Assembly (NCBI RefSeq): GCF_000955805.1
Contig: NZ_JYOA01000005.1
Coordinates: 483,736 to 547,735 of the forward strand
Direction: 5' to 3'
Origin: Pseudomonas sp. 21
Lineage (GTDB): Bacteria; Pseudomonadota; Gammaproteobacteria; Pseudomonadales; Pseudomonadaceae
Length of the DNA stretch: 64,000 nt
Of the stretch, positions 27,634-37,859 are shown one piece after another. The notes beneath the pieces are model-generated. The model did no database searches and was not told where the DNA came from. It saw nothing but the letters and a program-made list of their open reading frames with translations. A program made the position numbers and the translations under genes. Position 1 is the stretch's first letter, and each line of letters begins with the position of its first letter.

Positions 27634-28539
27634 ATGATTTCGTTCACTCGTTCTTCCCTGGCCGGCCTGGCCAGTACCTCGCTGTTCGTGCTGCTGTGGA
27701 GCAGCGCCGCGATCATCAGCAAGTGGGGCCTGGCCCACGCCTCGCCGATGGTGTTCCTCATTGCCCGCTTCGGCACCGCGCTACTGGCGCTGCTGATCCT
27801 CTCCCCGCTGATCGGCCTGCGCTGGCCGCGCGAGCGCAGGCAGGTTCGCCATGCCGTGTTCACCGGCCTGGTGATGCTGGGTATCTATCCGATCTTCTAC
27901 CTGATGGCGCTGGACCTGCACGTCACCCCCGGCGTGATCGCCACGGTGCTGGGCGTACAGCCAATGCTGACCAGCTTCCTGCTCGAACGCCGGCATTCGC
28001 CGCAGCGCCTTGCCGGTCTCGCGCTGGGGCTGATCGGGCTGGTGATGGTGGTCTACCAGAGCATCGGGCTGTCCGGCCTGACCTTCGCCGGGCTGGCCTG
28101 CTGCCTGCTGGCACTGCTGTCGATCACCGGCGGCTCGATCCTGCAGAAGAACATCCGCGAGAATCCGCTGGGCACCCTGCCGCTGCAGTACATCGCCGGG
28201 CTGGCGCTGTGCGTCGCCGTGGCGCCCTTCCAGCCGCTGCATGTGGAATGGAATGCTGCGTTCATCCTCAGTGCACTGTGGATGGGGCTGATGGTCTCGG
28301 TGCTGGCCACCGTGCTGCTCTACCGGATGATCGCGGCGGGCAACCTGGTCAACGTCACCAGCCTGTTCTACCTGGTGCCGGCGGTCACGGCGCTGATGGA
28401 TTACACGGTGTTCGGCAATCGCCTGTCCGCCCTCGGGCTGCTGGGCATGGGGCTGATCGTGGTGGGCCTGATGCTGGTGTTTCGCAAGACGGCTCCGGCG
28501 CGGGACGCTGGAAACGCACAAGCGGTGGATAACGGGTAG
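27634..28539 (+). CDS. DMT-superfamily exporter (EamA type)
   Basis: A 301-residue inner-membrane protein with about ten hydrophobic segments in two EamA repeats, the first starting LASTSLFVLLWSSAAIISKWGLAHASP and the second ACCLLALLSITGGSILQKN. Most such proteins export amino acids or metabolites. ATG at 27634 has ACAGG 8 bases upstream; a GTG three codons earlier is an alternative. C-terminal tail is charged (RDAGNAQAVDNG). Confidence 0.82.
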   Translation: MISFTRSSLAGLASTSLFVLLWSSAAIISKWGLAHASPMVFLIARFGTALLALLILSPLIGLRWPRERRQVRHAVFTGLVMLGIYPIFYLMALDLHVTPGVIATVLGVQPMLTSFLLERRHSPQRLAGLALGLIGLVMVVYQSIGLSGLTFAGLACCLLALLSITGGSILQKNIRENPLGTLPLQYIAGLALCVAVAPFQPLHVEWNAAFILSALWMGLMVSVLATVLLYRMIAAGNLVNVTSLFYLVPAVTALMDYTVFGNRLSALGLLGMGLIVVGLMLVFRKTAPARDAGNAQAVDNG

Positions 28540-28554
28540 TCCTCCGTGGGGCTT

Positions 28555-28720
28555 GCCCCCTCTCCCTAACCCTCTCCCTGAAGGGAGAGGGGACTAGTCT
28601 GCGCCAACTGAAAGATCCGAGCGGTCCTGCCAGCACCGGAAGAACTCGGGCGTTGAAGCTCGCAGAGGACTGCTCCCTCTCCCTTCGGAGCGGGGCGCGC
28701 AGCCAGGGCTGGGGAGAGGG
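28555..28720. repeat. CCCTCTCCC-family inverted repeats between two DMT genes
   Basis: Contains CCCTCTCCCTAACCCTCTCCC followed by TGAAGGGAGAGGG (28557-28592) and a second cluster CCCTCTCCCTTCGGAG ... GGGGAGAGGGA (28674-28720). This is the same family as at 10506-10815. It fills the space between convergent transporter genes and could fold as a bidirectional terminator-like hairpin. Confidence 0.65.
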
Positions 28721-28760
28721 AAACCCGCCGGCACAAACTATCAGGAAATGTCCGTCGCCC

Positions 28761-29666
28761 TCACCCCGCCGTCTCCACCTTCGCCACCGGCGCCGGCCGC
28801 AGCACCAGCCACAGCGCCGCGGCGATCAGCACGCCTCCCTGCAGGTGCGCCCAGGACAGCGACTCATCCAACAGCAGCACGCCCCAGAACACGCCGAAGG
28901 GCGGGATCAGGAAGGTCACCGTCATGGTCTTCAACGGGCCGATGCTGGCCAGCAGGCGGAAGTACAGGACGTAGGCGAAGGACGTGCAGAGGAAGCCCAG
29001 GCCAGCCAGCGCCAGCAGGATCTTCGGCTCGGCCAGCGGCGCCAGCGGCATGTCCAGGCTGGTGCCGAGGAAGAACGGCAGCAGGCACAGGGTTGCGCCC
29101 GTCTGGCTGCCCAGGGCCGAGACAGCGAAGTCCAGCCCGCCCTGGTCGTTGATCCAGCGCTTGGTGAAATAGCCGGCGAAGCCGTAGCAGGTCGTCGCCA
29201 CCAGGCAGGCGGCGGCGCCCCAGAGCACCTGAGAGTCGAAGGGAACAGGCCCGGCGCGGGTCAGCACCGCTACGCCGGCCAACCCCAGCAATACGCCGAG
29301 CGCCTTGCCGCCGGTGAGTGCCTCACCGAAGAACAGCGAACCGATCAGCACGCCCATCAGCGGCGTGGTGGCGTTGAAGATCGCCGAATACCCCGCCGGC
29401 AGAAACTGCGCCGCCAGGCTGTACATCAGCACCGGGATGCCAGAAGCAATCACGCCGATCAGCAGGAGGCGCACCAGCTTGCCGCGGAAATCCCAGCGGG
29501 TGCGCAGGACCAGCATGATCACAACCAGCCCGGCTGCGGACAGCACGACACGAAAGAACGCCGTCGGCATGACCCCGATGGCGGGCACCAGTTGGCGCAT
29601 GAACAGGAAGCTGGCCCCCCAGATGGCGGCCAGCCCGAACATATTCAGCAGAGCAGCGGGATTCAT
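28761..29666 (-). CDS. DMT-superfamily exporter (EamA type)
   Basis: A 301-residue inner-membrane protein with about ten hydrophobic segments in two EamA repeats (MFGLAAIWGASFLFMRQLVPAIG; VATTCYGFAGYFTKRWIND). It ends in LRPAPVAKVETAG. It resembles general EamA metabolite exporters and is one of three DMT genes in the window, not a duplicate of its convergent neighbour. Start ATG at 29666. Substrate unknown. Confidence 0.82.
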   Translation of the reverse strand: MNPAALLNMFGLAAIWGASFLFMRQLVPAIGVMPTAFFRVVLSAAGLVVIMLVLRTRWDFRGKLVRLLLIGVIASGIPVLMYSLAAQFLPAGYSAIFNATTPLMGVLIGSLFFGEALTGGKALGVLLGLAGVAVLTRAGPVPFDSQVLWGAAACLVATTCYGFAGYFTKRWINDQGGLDFAVSALGSQTGATLCLLPFFLGTSLDMPLAPLAEPKILLALAGLGFLCTSFAYVLYFRLLASIGPLKTMTVTFLIPPFGVFWGVLLLDESLSWAHLQGGVLIAAALWLVLRPAPVAKVETAG

Positions 29667-29751
29667 CGCGAAAAGCTCCAGGGCAGGTAAGCCGCCAGAC
29701 TACGCCAGCGGCAGACACCATCCATCCATAGCTGACTTTCAAAGTCCACTG

Positions 29752-30249
29752 TCAGATGCGACGCAGGCGGGCCATGCTCAGCACGTCGGCGTAGATGCCG
29801 TCGCGAATGGCGTACTCGCGCAATTGGCCCTCCACTTCGAAACCGAACTTGCGGTACAGCGCGATGGCCGGAGCGTTGTCGGTGTAGACGGTCAGTTCGA
29901 CGCGGCGCAGGGCCATCCAGTTGTCCGCAAGGTCCATCAACTCGGCCAGCAGCCGCGTGCCGACGCCGCGCCCCTGCCAGGCCACCGCCACGCCCATGCC
30001 GATGCTGCCGCAATGGCTGCGCCGCACGCGCGGGAACTGTTCGATGCTCGCGCTGCCGATCACCTGGTCCTGGTGCATCGCCATCAGCGTTACCCGGCGC
30101 TCGTCATCCAGCACCATTCGCTTGCGCCACAGGTCCGGCGCCTGATGCGGCATCTGCAGCACCTGGCGGCACACGGCCGGGTCGTTGTAGAGGGCCGCGA
30201 GGCCATTGATGTGCTGCTCGGTGCAGCGCTCGATGCGAAACTCTTCCAT
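29752..30249 (-). CDS. GNAT N-acetyltransferase, YhhY/AaaT-like
   Basis: A 165-residue acetyltransferase close to E. coli YhhY (AaaT, an L-Phe/L-Met N-acetyltransferase): VCRQVLQMPHQAPDLWRKR, FPRVRRSHCGSIGMGV, then the acetyl-CoA motif VAWQGRGVGTRLLAELMDL, NWMALRRVELTVYTDNAPAI, ALYRKFGFEVEG and a YAIRDGIYADVLSMARL ending. In P. aeruginosa the gene beside aceK is also an acetyltransferase. It is divergent from aceK with 177 bases between. The frame upstream of ATG 30249 continues far across the aceK antisense strand but is not coding. Confidence 0.85.
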   Translation of the reverse strand: MEEFRIERCTEQHINGLAALYNDPAVCRQVLQMPHQAPDLWRKRMVLDDERRVTLMAMHQDQVIGSASIEQFPRVRRSHCGSIGMGVAVAWQGRGVGTRLLAELMDLADNWMALRRVELTVYTDNAPAIALYRKFGFEVEGQLREYAIRDGIYADVLSMARLRRI

Positions 30250-30426
30250 TGCGGGCCGGCTCCTTGCCGATAGGGCTTTTCCAGGGCTCTTTGTCCAAGA
30301 GCGTGGCCGGCCAGCATACGCGTTAATTTCACGGGAAAGCGCCACGATCCTCCGGCGAAATCGCCCTTTCCCTCCCCCATTCCCATGGCTAAGCTCGCTG
30401 CACCAGAACCCAGCAGAGGCGCTCCC

Positions 30427-32175
30427 ATGGCTCAGCACTGGCCGGCGACCGAGATCGCGACCCTGATCCTCGAAGGCTTCGACGACTACCGCGCGAAGTT
30501 CCACCAGATCACCGCCGGAGCGCCCGCGCGTTTCGAGCAGGCGCAATGGCAGGAGGCCCAGCGCGCCTCCGCCGCACGCATCGACCTGTACGAGGAAATG
30601 GTCGCCGAGACCGTAAGCCGCCTGACCCGCGCCATGGTCGGCATCGACCTGGTGGACGTGGAGCGCTGGCCCATCGCCAAGAGCGCCTACATCACCCTGA
30701 TCGACCCGCGGCTGGACGACGAACTCGCGGAAACCTGGTTCAACTCGATCTTCTGCGGCCTGTTCAGCCACGACAACATCAGCGACGGCACGATGTTCGT
30801 GCACACCACCCGGCCCTCGCTGCGCGCCCATTCGCGCGATCCGCACACGCGCCTCTACCGCCCCGGCGGCAAGCTGCGCCAGGCGCTGGAGAGCATCTTC
30901 GACGACTACCGCTTCGCCGTGGACTACGACGACCGCGAACGCGACCTGGAGCGCATGGATCACCTGCTGCACGCCAACCTGCCGGACTGGGTGTGCAAGG
31001 ACCCGACCCTGACCATCGAGCTGATCGGCTCGGTGTTCTACCGCAACAAGGGCGCCTACCTGGTCGGCCGCCTGTTCACCCCCGAGGAGCAGTGGCCGCT
31101 GGTGTTCCCGCTGGTGCACCACGAGGGGCGCGGCATCCAGTTCGACACGGTGATCACCGACGAGGCGGAAGTCTCGATCATCTTCTCCTTCACCCGCTCC
31201 TACTTCATGGTCGACGCGCCGGTGCCGGCGGAGATGGTCGCCTTCCTCAAGCGCCTGCTGCCGGGCAAGCACATCGCCGAGCTGTACACCTCCATCGGCT
31301 TCTACAAGCAGGGCAAGAGCGAGTTCTACCGCGCGCTGATCAACCACCTGGCGACCACCGACGACCGCTTCGTGATGGCCCCCGGCGTGCGCGGCATGGT
31401 CATGAGCGTGTTCACCCTGCCCGGCTTCAATACGGTGTTCAAGATCATCAAGGACAACTTCAACCCGGCCAAGACCGTGGACCACGCCACGGTGATCCAG
31501 AAGTACCAGCTGGTGAAGAACCACGACCGTGTCGGGCGCCTGGCCGACACCCAGCAGTTCGCCGATTTCCGCTTCCCGGTGCGAAAGTTCGACCCCGACT
31601 GCCTTGCCGAACTGCTGGACGTCGCGCCCTCCACCGTGATTCTGGAGGGCGACGTGGTGCTGATCCGCCACTGCTGGACCGAGCGCCGCATGACCCCGCT
31701 GAACATCTACCTGGAGCACGCCACGCCGGCGCAGGTGGAAGAAGCGCTGAAGGACTACGGGCTGGCGATCAAGCAACTGGCGGCAGCGAACATCTTCCCC
31801 GGCGACATGCTGCTGAAGAACTTCGGCGTCACCCGCCACGGCCGCGTGGTGTTCTACGACTACGACGAGATCTGCTACCTCACCGAAGTGCATTTCCGCC
31901 ACATCCCGCCGGCGCGCTACGAGGAGGACGAGATGTCCTCCGAGCCCTGGTACTCGGTGGGGCCGATGGATGTGTTCCCGGAAGAGTTCCCGCGCTTCCT
32001 GTTCGTCGACCTGAAGCTGCGCCGGCAGTTCGCCAAGCTGCACGGCAACCTGTTCGACGCGGACTACTGGAAGGGGCTGCAGGAACAGATTCGCGCCGGC
32101 AAGGTGATCGACGTGTTCCCCTACCGCCGCCACGAATCGCCCGAGGAAGCCTTGGGGCGTCAGGCCAACCTGTAG
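30427..32175 (+). CDS. aceK: Isocitrate dehydrogenase kinase/phosphatase
   Basis: A 582-residue bifunctional AceK that phosphorylates and dephosphorylates isocitrate dehydrogenase, switching carbon between the TCA cycle and glyoxylate bypass. Characteristic segments: [20 protein letters not shown] at the start, [37 protein letters not shown] (nucleotide loop), and [20 protein letters not shown] (metal-binding DYDE). Start ATG 30427 has AGAGG 8 bases upstream. No aceA or aceB nearby, as usual in Pseudomonas. Its stop codon lies inside a REP arm (32171-32261), so the last residues (GRQANL) precede a repeat-supplied TAG. Confidence 0.96.
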   Translation: MAQHWPATEIATLILEGFDDYRAKFHQITAGAPARFEQAQWQEAQRASAARIDLYEEMVAETVSRLTRAMVGIDLVDVERWPIAKSAYITLIDPRLDDELAETWFNSIFCGLFSHDNISDGTMFVHTTRPSLRAHSRDPHTRLYRPGGKLRQALESIFDDYRFAVDYDDRERDLERMDHLLHANLPDWVCKDPTLTIELIGSVFYRNKGAYLVGRLFTPEEQWPLVFPLVHHEGRGIQFDTVITDEAEVSIIFSFTRSYFMVDAPVPAEMVAFLKRLLPGKHIAELYTSIGFYKQGKSEFYRALINHLATTDDRFVMAPGVRGMVMSVFTLPGFNTVFKIIKDNFNPAKTVDHATVIQKYQLVKNHDRVGRLADTQQFADFRFPVRKFDPDCLAELLDVAPSTVILEGDVVLIRHCWTERRMTPLNIYLEHATPAQVEEALKDYGLAIKQLAAANIFPGDMLLKNFGVTRHGRVVFYDYDEICYLTEVHFRHIPPARYEEDEMSSEPWYSVGPMDVFPEEFPRFLFVDLKLRRQFAKLHGNLFDADYWKGLQEQIRAGKVIDVFPYRRHESPEEALGRQANL

Positions 32176-32261
32176 GAGCGAGCTTGCTCGCGAACAACGG
32201 CACCCCACCTGACATCGACACGTCGGGCTGACACCGGTTCGCGAGCAAAATCGCTCCTACG
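32171..32261. repeat. REP pair (GAGC-type), copy 4, overlapping the aceK stop
   Basis: Left arm TGTAGGAGCGAGCTTGCTCG starts inside aceK, and its TAG is the aceK stop codon (32173-32175). The right arm is variant, GCGAGCAAAATCGCTCCTACG, where other copies have GCAAGCTCG, so the internal hairpin of that arm is weakened. Spacer of about 45 bases. Confidence 0.85.
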
Positions 32262-32276
32262 AAGAGCCGTCGAGGT

Positions 32277-32801
32277 TCAGTTCCAGTGACGGCGCGAAGC
32301 GCGACGGTTGTCGCCCAGGCCGACCAGCGCCGCCAACGAAGCCATCAGCACCTCGGCGATCCACGCCAGCAGCAGGCCGCCGGCCAGCGCCCAGCCAATG
32401 GCCTCGGGCTCCAGCACCACCTGGTAGCGGTAATTCTCGTAGGTTTCCTGCAGCAACTCATGGTTCGGCGCCGTCACCATGTGCAGCGCGCGCTGGTACC
32501 AGCTGCCCTGCAGCGCCTGCCATTCGTTCTCGAATAGCTGGGCACGGCGCATGAGGCGCTCGATGTTGTCGGCGTCACGCTGGAATACCGGGTCGGCACT
32601 ACCGCGGTAATGCGCCACCAGGGCACTCAGGTCCCCCTTGAAGAACTGCCCCGATGTGTCCTTGAACCCCTGGAGTGCCTGGGTGGCCTCGATGCGGTGG
32701 GCGTCGACGCGTTGCGCGTAATCCTTGATGAAGCCCGGCACCTGGACCGCGACCATCAGCCCCAGTGCAAACAGCACCATGCGTACGTAGCTGCGCAGCA
32801 T
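32277..32801 (-). CDS. DUF2937-family membrane protein
   Basis: A 174-residue protein of the DUF2937 family. Hydrophobic N-terminal segment (VLFALGLMVAVQVPGFI, residues 9-25), a long periplasmic helical middle rich in Arg/Glu (RVDAHRIEATQALQGFKDTSGQFFKGDL), and a C-terminal membrane segment (IGWALAGGLLLAWIAEVLMASLAALVGL). Topology suggests two membrane anchors with the middle outside. No function known. Start ATG at 32801; it is downstream of the amidotransferase gene on the same strand with a 90-base gap. Confidence 0.82.
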   Translation of the reverse strand: MLRSYVRMVLFALGLMVAVQVPGFIKDYAQRVDAHRIEATQALQGFKDTSGQFFKGDLSALVAHYRGSADPVFQRDADNIERLMRRAQLFENEWQALQGSWYQRALHMVTAPNHELLQETYENYRYQVVLEPEAIGWALAGGLLLAWIAEVLMASLAALVGLGDNRRASRRHWN

Positions 32802-32891
32802 TCTTTCCCCCTTCGTTCTTATGGATGTGCAAGGCGACGCCGGATTCTCCCGTTTGCCGCACCGGCATTCCGGGAATGCTTCACGTCCCGA

Positions 32892-33665
32892 TCAGATGCG
32901 GCCCTGGGTGACGATCTCGCCACGCCACCAGAGCATCCACTCGCCGCCCTGCATCAGGGTCCAGTTTTCGTTGTCGGTCAGCGGTTCGGTGGCGATCACC
33001 GTCACCACGTCGTTGGGTGTGGTTTCCGACTGGAAGTCCACCGTGACGTCGGCATCACGCAGCCGTGCCGGGCCGAACGGCGCGCGGCGGGTGATCCAGG
33101 CCAGCTTGGTGCTGCAGAAGGTGAACAGCCAGTCGCCGTCGCTGAGCAGGCAGTTGAACACGCCCTTCTCGCGGTAGGAGGCGCAGGCGGTGACCAGGGT
33201 GGGCAGCAGCACCTCCACCGGCACGGGTTCGGGGAACGCACGGCGCACGCGGTTGAGCAGGTCGCAGAAGGCCGCTTCGCTGTCCGTGTCGCCCACCGCG
33301 CGGTACAGACCGGGCTCGGGATGGAAGTCGGCGAGCTGGCCGTTGTGGGCGAAGGTCCAGTAGCGCCCGCCCATTTCGCGCACGAACGGGTGTGTGTTGG
33401 ACAGGCAGACCTTGCCGACGTTGGCCTGGCGGATGTGGCCGATCACCGCTTCGCTCTTGATCGGGTAGCGCTGCACCAGCCGCGCGACTTCCGAGTCGAC
33501 GCTGGCGGACGGGTCCTGGAACAGCCGCACACCGCGCCCTTCATAGAAGGCGATGCCCCAGCCGTCGCGGTGCGGGCCGGTGCCGCCGCCGCGCTGCATC
33601 AGCCCGGTGAAGCTGAAGACGATGTCCGTCGGGACGTTGGCGCTCATGCCGAGCAACTCGCACAT
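32892..33665 (-). CDS. Class II glutamine amidotransferase, YafJ-like
   Basis: A 257-residue N-terminal nucleophile hydrolase domain. The nucleophile is Cys2 in [35 protein letters not shown] and [10 protein letters not shown] form the glutamine pocket, and [13 protein letters not shown] follows. It is close to E. coli YafJ, a stand-alone glutaminase-like domain whose acceptor partner is unknown. It starts 3 bases after the HIT gene's stop, so the two are coupled. P. aeruginosa has the same order (around PA1306-PA1307). Confidence 0.88.
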   Translation of the reverse strand: MCELLGMSANVPTDIVFSFTGLMQRGGGTGPHRDGWGIAFYEGRGVRLFQDPSASVDSEVARLVQRYPIKSEAVIGHIRQANVGKVCLSNTHPFVREMGGRYWTFAHNGQLADFHPEPGLYRAVGDTDSEAAFCDLLNRVRRAFPEPVPVEVLLPTLVTACASYREKGVFNCLLSDGDWLFTFCSTKLAWITRRAPFGPARLRDADVTVDFQSETTPNDVVTVIATEPLTDNENWTLMQGGEWMLWWRGEIVTQGRI

Positions 33666-33668
33666 GAA

Positions 33669-34115
33669 TCAGTTCTCCTCCATCAGTGCCTCGCGCAGCT
33701 GATGCAGCTCGCGTTCCAGGCGATTCTGCATCCTTTTCCGCCCCAGCGGCAGGAACCGCGTGAGCGCGCGCAGCAGCAGGGCCGGCAGGTCGCTCAATTC
33801 ACGCGGGATAAGGTGCAGATGAAAATGTGGGACGTGCTGGTTGGCCGCGGGGCCGTCGTTGACCAGCAGGTTGATGCCGACCCTCCCGTAGCCGGCACGG
33901 CGCAACACGCGCTCCATGCGCTCGGCCAGCGGGATCAGGTCCTGCTGCGCGCTCTCCGAAAGCTGGTGCAGGAAGGTCGCGTGCTCACGGGCCACCAGCA
34001 GCAGGTGCGCGGGGCGCAGCGGGTAGATGTCCAGCAGCACGATGAAATGATCGTCTTCGTAGAGGATACGGGCCGGCACGCGACCGGCCGCGATGGCACA
34101 GAACACGCAGTCCAT
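33669..34115 (-). CDS. HIT-family nucleotide hydrolase
   Basis: A 148-residue histidine-triad protein. The triad HVPHFHLHLIP (residues 94-104) contains the nucleophilic His; CVFC near the N-terminus and VPARILYEDDHFIVLLD mark the family. HIT proteins hydrolyse nucleotide phosphoramidates or dinucleotides; the basic C-terminal tail (LPLGRKRMQNRLEREL) is an addition. Coupled to the class II amidotransferase downstream. Confidence 0.9.
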   Translation of the reverse strand: MDCVFCAIAAGRVPARILYEDDHFIVLLDIYPLRPAHLLLVAREHATFLHQLSESAQQDLIPLAERMERVLRRAGYGRVGINLLVNDGPAANQHVPHFHLHLIPRELSDLPALLLRALTRFLPLGRKRMQNRLERELHQLREALMEEN

Positions 34116-34179
34116 GGGAACTCCTCGAAAGGCCGTTCAGTTCATGCTGGACGCGTGCGGGGCAGGACGCAAGGCCGGT

Positions 34180-34650
34180 CTACAGGCGCGGTTCGATCCG
34201 CACGCGGTTGTCGTGCCGTTCGCTCGGGTGGGAGTCCACACCCTCGACCAGCTCAGGCTGCATCAGCTGGCGCAGGGTCGGTTCGTCTTCCGCTTCCTTG
34301 TCCTGGCGGCGCTTCTTCAGCGAACGCTCCAGTGGCCAGCGGATCAGCACGAACAGCAGGTACAGGCCGAAGGCGGCTAGCAGCACCAGGGCGAGGTCGG
34401 AGACGGCGCGCCAGGCGTTGTTGCCGACCTTGAACACCACGTCCAGCGCGGTGATGGCAATCGCCGGGGCGTACAGGTTGTTCGCCGGGTCCACCGGGGT
34501 CGGGGTGAACAGCAGGACGATGACGATCACCCGCAACGGCTCGCGCAGCCAGCGCCACATCCAGCCGGTCATCAGGAACCAGACCAGGGTCAGGCCAAGG
34601 CCGGCGGCGATATAGGCGCCCCAGGCAAGCGTGTAATCGTGTTCGTTCAT
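34180..34650 (-). CDS. Inner-membrane protein of unknown function
   Basis: A 156-residue protein with about three hydrophobic segments (AWGAYIAAGLGLTLVWFLMTGWMW; RVIVIVLLFTPTPV; LALVLLAAFGLYLLFVLIRW) and a charged cytoplasmic tail (KKRRQDKEAEDEPTLRQLM). It is divergent from oligopeptidase B with about 103 bases between and upstream of the HIT gene on the same strand, the order known near P. aeruginosa PA1305. No domain recognised. Confidence 0.75.
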   Translation of the reverse strand: MNEHDYTLAWGAYIAAGLGLTLVWFLMTGWMWRWLREPLRVIVIVLLFTPTPVDPANNLYAPAIAITALDVVFKVGNNAWRAVSDLALVLLAAFGLYLLFVLIRWPLERSLKKRRQDKEAEDEPTLRQLMQPELVEGVDSHPSERHDNRVRIEPRL

Positions 34651-34753
34651 GCGCGTGCGTACGTGCGGTGTCGGCAGAGGGGTGCGTATGATAGCTCCTT
34701 TTCCCCGTGGGTGCGCAGCCAGGCGTCATCCATGCCGCCGCCGAGGATTCGCC

Positions 34754-36814
34754 ATGACCGACCGCCAGCCCCCCATCGCCCGCCGCGAGGCCGCAGCCGA
34801 TCCCTATGCCTGGCTGGAAAACCGCGACGCCGATGATGTCCTCGACTACCTGAAAGCAGAAAATACCTACCTGGAAGATCGACTTCTTCCTCAGACGAAG
34901 CTACGCGAAACCCTGTTCCAGGAGATCAAGGGCCGCATCCGCGAAACCGACCTGTCGCTGCCCACGCCCTGGGGCCCCTGGCTCTACTACCAGCGCACCA
35001 CCGCCGGCGACGAGTACCCTCGCCACTACCGCAGCCCGCGCCCGGCCGATGGCTCGCTGACCGTCGAGGAGAGCGCCGAAGAATTGCTGCTGGACCCGAA
35101 CGAGCTGGCCGGTGACGGCTTCCTGTCGGTCGGCGCGTTCAGTATCAGCCCCGATCATTCGAAGCTGGCCTACAGCCTGGATACCAGCGGCGACGAGATC
35201 TACACCCTCTACGTGAAGGAACTGGCTGACGGCAGCATCACCACCCTGCCCTTCGACAACTGCGATGGCAGCCTCACCTGGGCCAACGACAACCGCACCC
35301 TGTTCTTCGGCGAGCTGGACGACACCCACCGTCCGCACAAGCTCTACCGCCACAGCCTGGGCGAAAGCGACGCGCAGCTGATCTTCGAGGAGCCCGACGG
35401 GCGCTTCTTCCTCAACTGCTACCGTGCCAGCTCCGAGCACCAGCTGGTGCTGCTGCTCAACAGCAAGACCACCAGCGAGGCCTGGGTGCTGGACGCCAAC
35501 GAGCCCAAGGGTGAGTTCGTCTGCCTGGCGCCGCGCGAGGAAGGCCACGAGTACTACCCGGACCACGGCCGCCTTGAGGGCAACTGGGCCTGGCTGATCC
35601 GCAGCAACCAGGCCGGTATCAACTTCGCGCTCTACCACGCCAGCGAGGCACAGCCGACCCGAGCCCACTGGCAGGAACTGGTGGCCCACCGCGACGACGT
35701 GATGCTCGAAGGCCTGACGTTGAGCGCCAGCGCCCTGACCCTGAGCCTGCGCGAAGGCGGCCTGCCGATCGTCGAAGTCCACCCGCACGGCCAGCCGGCG
35801 CACCGCGTCGGCCTGCCGGACGCCGCCTACAACCTCTATGTACAGGACAGCCTGGAGTTCGACAGCGCGGTGATCCGCTTGCGCTACGAGGCGCTCAACC
35901 GCCCGGCGCAGATTCGCCAGCTGGACCTCGCCAGTGGCGAACAGAAAGTCCTCAAGCAAACCCCGGTGGAAGGCCCATTCGACGCCGACGCCTACGAGAG
36001 CCGCCGCCTCTGGGCCGACGCCGCCGACGGCGTGCAGGTGCCGATCAGCCTGGTCGGCCGCCGCGAGGTGCTGGAAGACATCGCGCGAGGCAAGCCGGCG
36101 CCACTCTACCTCTATGGCTATGGTGCTTATGGCGAGAGCCTCGACCCCTGGTTCTCCCATGCGCGCCTGAGCCTGCTGGAGCGCGGCTTCGTCTTCGCCA
36201 TCGCCCACGTGCGCGGCGGCGGCGAACTGGGCGAAGCCTGGTACCGCGCCGGCAAGCTGGAGCACAAGCAGAACACCTTCAGCGATTTCATCGCCTGCGC
36301 CGACCATCTGCTGGCCCACGGTTACAGCACCCCGGCGCAGCTGGCGATCAGCGGCGGCAGCGCCGGCGGCCTGCTGATCGGCGCGGTCCTCAACCAGCGC
36401 CCGCAGCTGTTCGCCGCGGCCATCGCCGAAGTGCCCTTCGTCGACGTGCTCAACAGCATGCTCAATCCCGACCTGCCGCTGACCGTCACCGAGTACGACG
36501 AGTGGGGTAACCCGCAGGAGCCGGAGGTCTACGCACGCATCAAGGCCTACGCCCCCTACGAGAACGTCAGCGCCCAGGACTACCCGGCCCTGCTGGTGGT
36601 GGCCGGCTATAACGACAGCCGCGTGCAGTACTGGGAAGCCGCGAAGTGGGTCGCCAAGCTGCGCGTCAGCAAGACCGACGACCGCCTGCTGCTGCTCAAG
36701 ACCGACCTGGGCGCCGGCCACGGGGGCATGAGCGGCCGCTACCAGGGCCTGAAGGATGTGGCACTGGAATACGCCTTCCTGTTCAAGGTGCTGGGCATCG
36801 AAGGCCACGCCTGA
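34754..36814 (+). CDS. ptrB: Oligopeptidase B (S9 family)
   Basis: A 686-residue prolyl-oligopeptidase-family peptidase, cytoplasmic, cleaving small peptides after Arg or Lys. Residues 1-400 form the beta-propeller; the C-terminal alpha/beta hydrolase carries the triad Ser536 ([10 protein letters not shown]), Asp621 ([12 protein letters not shown]) and His656 ([10 protein letters not shown]). The positions lie within four residues of those of E. coli OpdB. CDS starts at ATG 34754; the open frame runs 35 codons further upstream, into the divergent promoter region, which I exclude. The last codon overlaps the next start by one base (TGATG). Confidence 0.93.
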   Translation: MTDRQPPIARREAAADPYAWLENRDADDVLDYLKAENTYLEDRLLPQTKLRETLFQEIKGRIRETDLSLPTPWGPWLYYQRTTAGDEYPRHYRSPRPADGSLTVEESAEELLLDPNELAGDGFLSVGAFSISPDHSKLAYSLDTSGDEIYTLYVKELADGSITTLPFDNCDGSLTWANDNRTLFFGELDDTHRPHKLYRHSLGESDAQLIFEEPDGRFFLNCYRASSEHQLVLLLNSKTTSEAWVLDANEPKGEFVCLAPREEGHEYYPDHGRLEGNWAWLIRSNQAGINFALYHASEAQPTRAHWQELVAHRDDVMLEGLTLSASALTLSLREGGLPIVEVHPHGQPAHRVGLPDAAYNLYVQDSLEFDSAVIRLRYEALNRPAQIRQLDLASGEQKVLKQTPVEGPFDADAYESRRLWADAADGVQVPISLVGRREVLEDIARGKPAPLYLYGYGAYGESLDPWFSHARLSLLERGFVFAIAHVRGGGELGEAWYRAGKLEHKQNTFSDFIACADHLLAHGYSTPAQLAISGGSAGGLLIGAVLNQRPQLFAAAIAEVPFVDVLNSMLNPDLPLTVTEYDEWGNPQEPEVYARIKAYAPYENVSAQDYPALLVVAGYNDSRVQYWEAAKWVAKLRVSKTDDRLLLLKTDLGAGHGGMSGRYQGLKDVALEYAFLFKVLGIEGHA

Positions 36815-37161
36815 TGCTCTACACCTGCCCCTGCTGCGGCTACTTCAGTTTCGGCGACCCTCCGGGGTCGTACGAAATCTGCGAGATCTGCTTCTGGGAG
36901 GACGATCACCTGCAACTCTGCTTCCCTGACGCCCGCGCCGGCGCCAACGCCGTGAGCCTGATCGAAGCGCAGGTCAACTTCGTGCAATGGGGCGCCTGCG
37001 AGCGGCGCTTCCGCGCCAAGGTGCGCCCGGCGACCATTGAGGACGTGAAGGACGACCGCTGGTTCCCGCTGTGGGAGAAGCGCGTGGAACTGCCGGACGG
37101 CGAGGCGCCGCTGACCGGCGAGGAAGCCTGCTACTGGCTGCGCGCACCGGCGCCGGGCTGA
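36814..37161 (+). CDS. CPCC-family cysteine-rich protein
   Basis: A 115-residue small cytoplasmic protein with the CPCC family signature: YTCPCCGYFSF at the N-terminus, then YEICEICFWEDDHLQL. These four to five cysteines (CPCC and CxxC) form a likely zinc ribbon. It starts with the A of the oligopeptidase B stop codon (TGATG), so it is translationally coupled to ptrB. Function unknown. Confidence 0.82.
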   Translation: MLYTCPCCGYFSFGDPPGSYEICEICFWEDDHLQLCFPDARAGANAVSLIEAQVNFVQWGACERRFRAKVRPATIEDVKDDRWFPLWEKRVELPDGEAPLTGEEACYWLRAPAPG

Positions 37162-37162
37162 C

Positions 37163-37612
37163 TCAGCCGGCGCGGAAGATCAGGTGCTCTTCCCAGTCGT
37201 CCTCGGGCACCGCCCCCTCGGCGAGCATGCGCCCGGACTGGGAAATACGCTCGTGGTGCACCGCGTCAGGATCGCCGCAGACCAGGTGGTGCCAGAGAGG
37301 CAGATCCTTGCCTTCGGAGACCAGGCGATAGCCGCAGGTCGGCGGCAGCCACTGGAACTCGTCGGCCTGGGCCGGGGTGAGCTGGATGCAGTCGGGTACG
37401 CTGGCGCGGCGGTTGGCGTAGTCGGTGCAGCGGCAGGTCTTCAGGTCCAGCAGTTTGCAGGCGATGCGTGTGTAGTAGACCGCGCCGTCGTCCTCGTCTT
37501 CCAGCTTCTGCAGGCAGCACAGGCCGCAGCCATCGCACAGCGATTCCCACTCTTCCTGATCGAGCTGGTCGAGGGTCTTGCGTTTCCAGAAGGGTTCGAC
37601 TTTGGCGGCCAT
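37163..37612 (-). CDS. YcgN/UPF0260-family cysteine cluster protein
   Basis: A 149-residue protein with the family's cysteine motifs: [12 protein letters not shown] (residues 25-36), [11 protein letters not shown] and a later CGY ... CGDPD. This looks like a metal or iron-sulfur site and is conserved as YcgN in E. coli. I use the ATG at 37612 ([14 protein letters not shown]), which fits the family start; the ribosome-binding site is weak. It is convergent with the CPCC protein, two bases apart. Function unknown. Confidence 0.85.
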   Translation of the reverse strand: MAAKVEPFWKRKTLDQLDQEEWESLCDGCGLCCLQKLEDEDDGAVYYTRIACKLLDLKTCRCTDYANRRASVPDCIQLTPAQADEFQWLPPTCGYRLVSEGKDLPLWHHLVCGDPDAVHHERISQSGRMLAEGAVPEDDWEEHLIFRAG

Positions 37613-37859
37613 TTTTGGGTCAGGGGCAATTTCACGGGGCGCAAAGTCTAAGCCTGTCGCGCCCGCAGGCCAAGCGCAGGCGACCATTGACCGCGCAGCG
37701 CTTGCCAGAGCGGGCCGCGCTGGTTAGTTTGATCGCCCCACGGGCCCGGTCCGCCTGCCTTCTACCAGCGCCGCGAGACCCGCCAGCCGCCCGATCCCAC
37801 CGCGATGCCCGGCCGACCACGGCACCATCGGCAGATTCCACGCCCTTCAAGGAGCCACC

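Noticed and set aside
29752..32208. Very long minus-strand ORF across the acetyltransferase and the antisense of aceK
   Set aside because: Only its C-terminal part from 30249 is acetyltransferase; the rest is the low-complexity antisense frame of aceK, an artefact of GC-rich codon third positions.
34901..36808. 635-codon minus-strand ORF opposite oligopeptidase B
   Set aside because: Antisense open frame of a high-GC gene; no motif.
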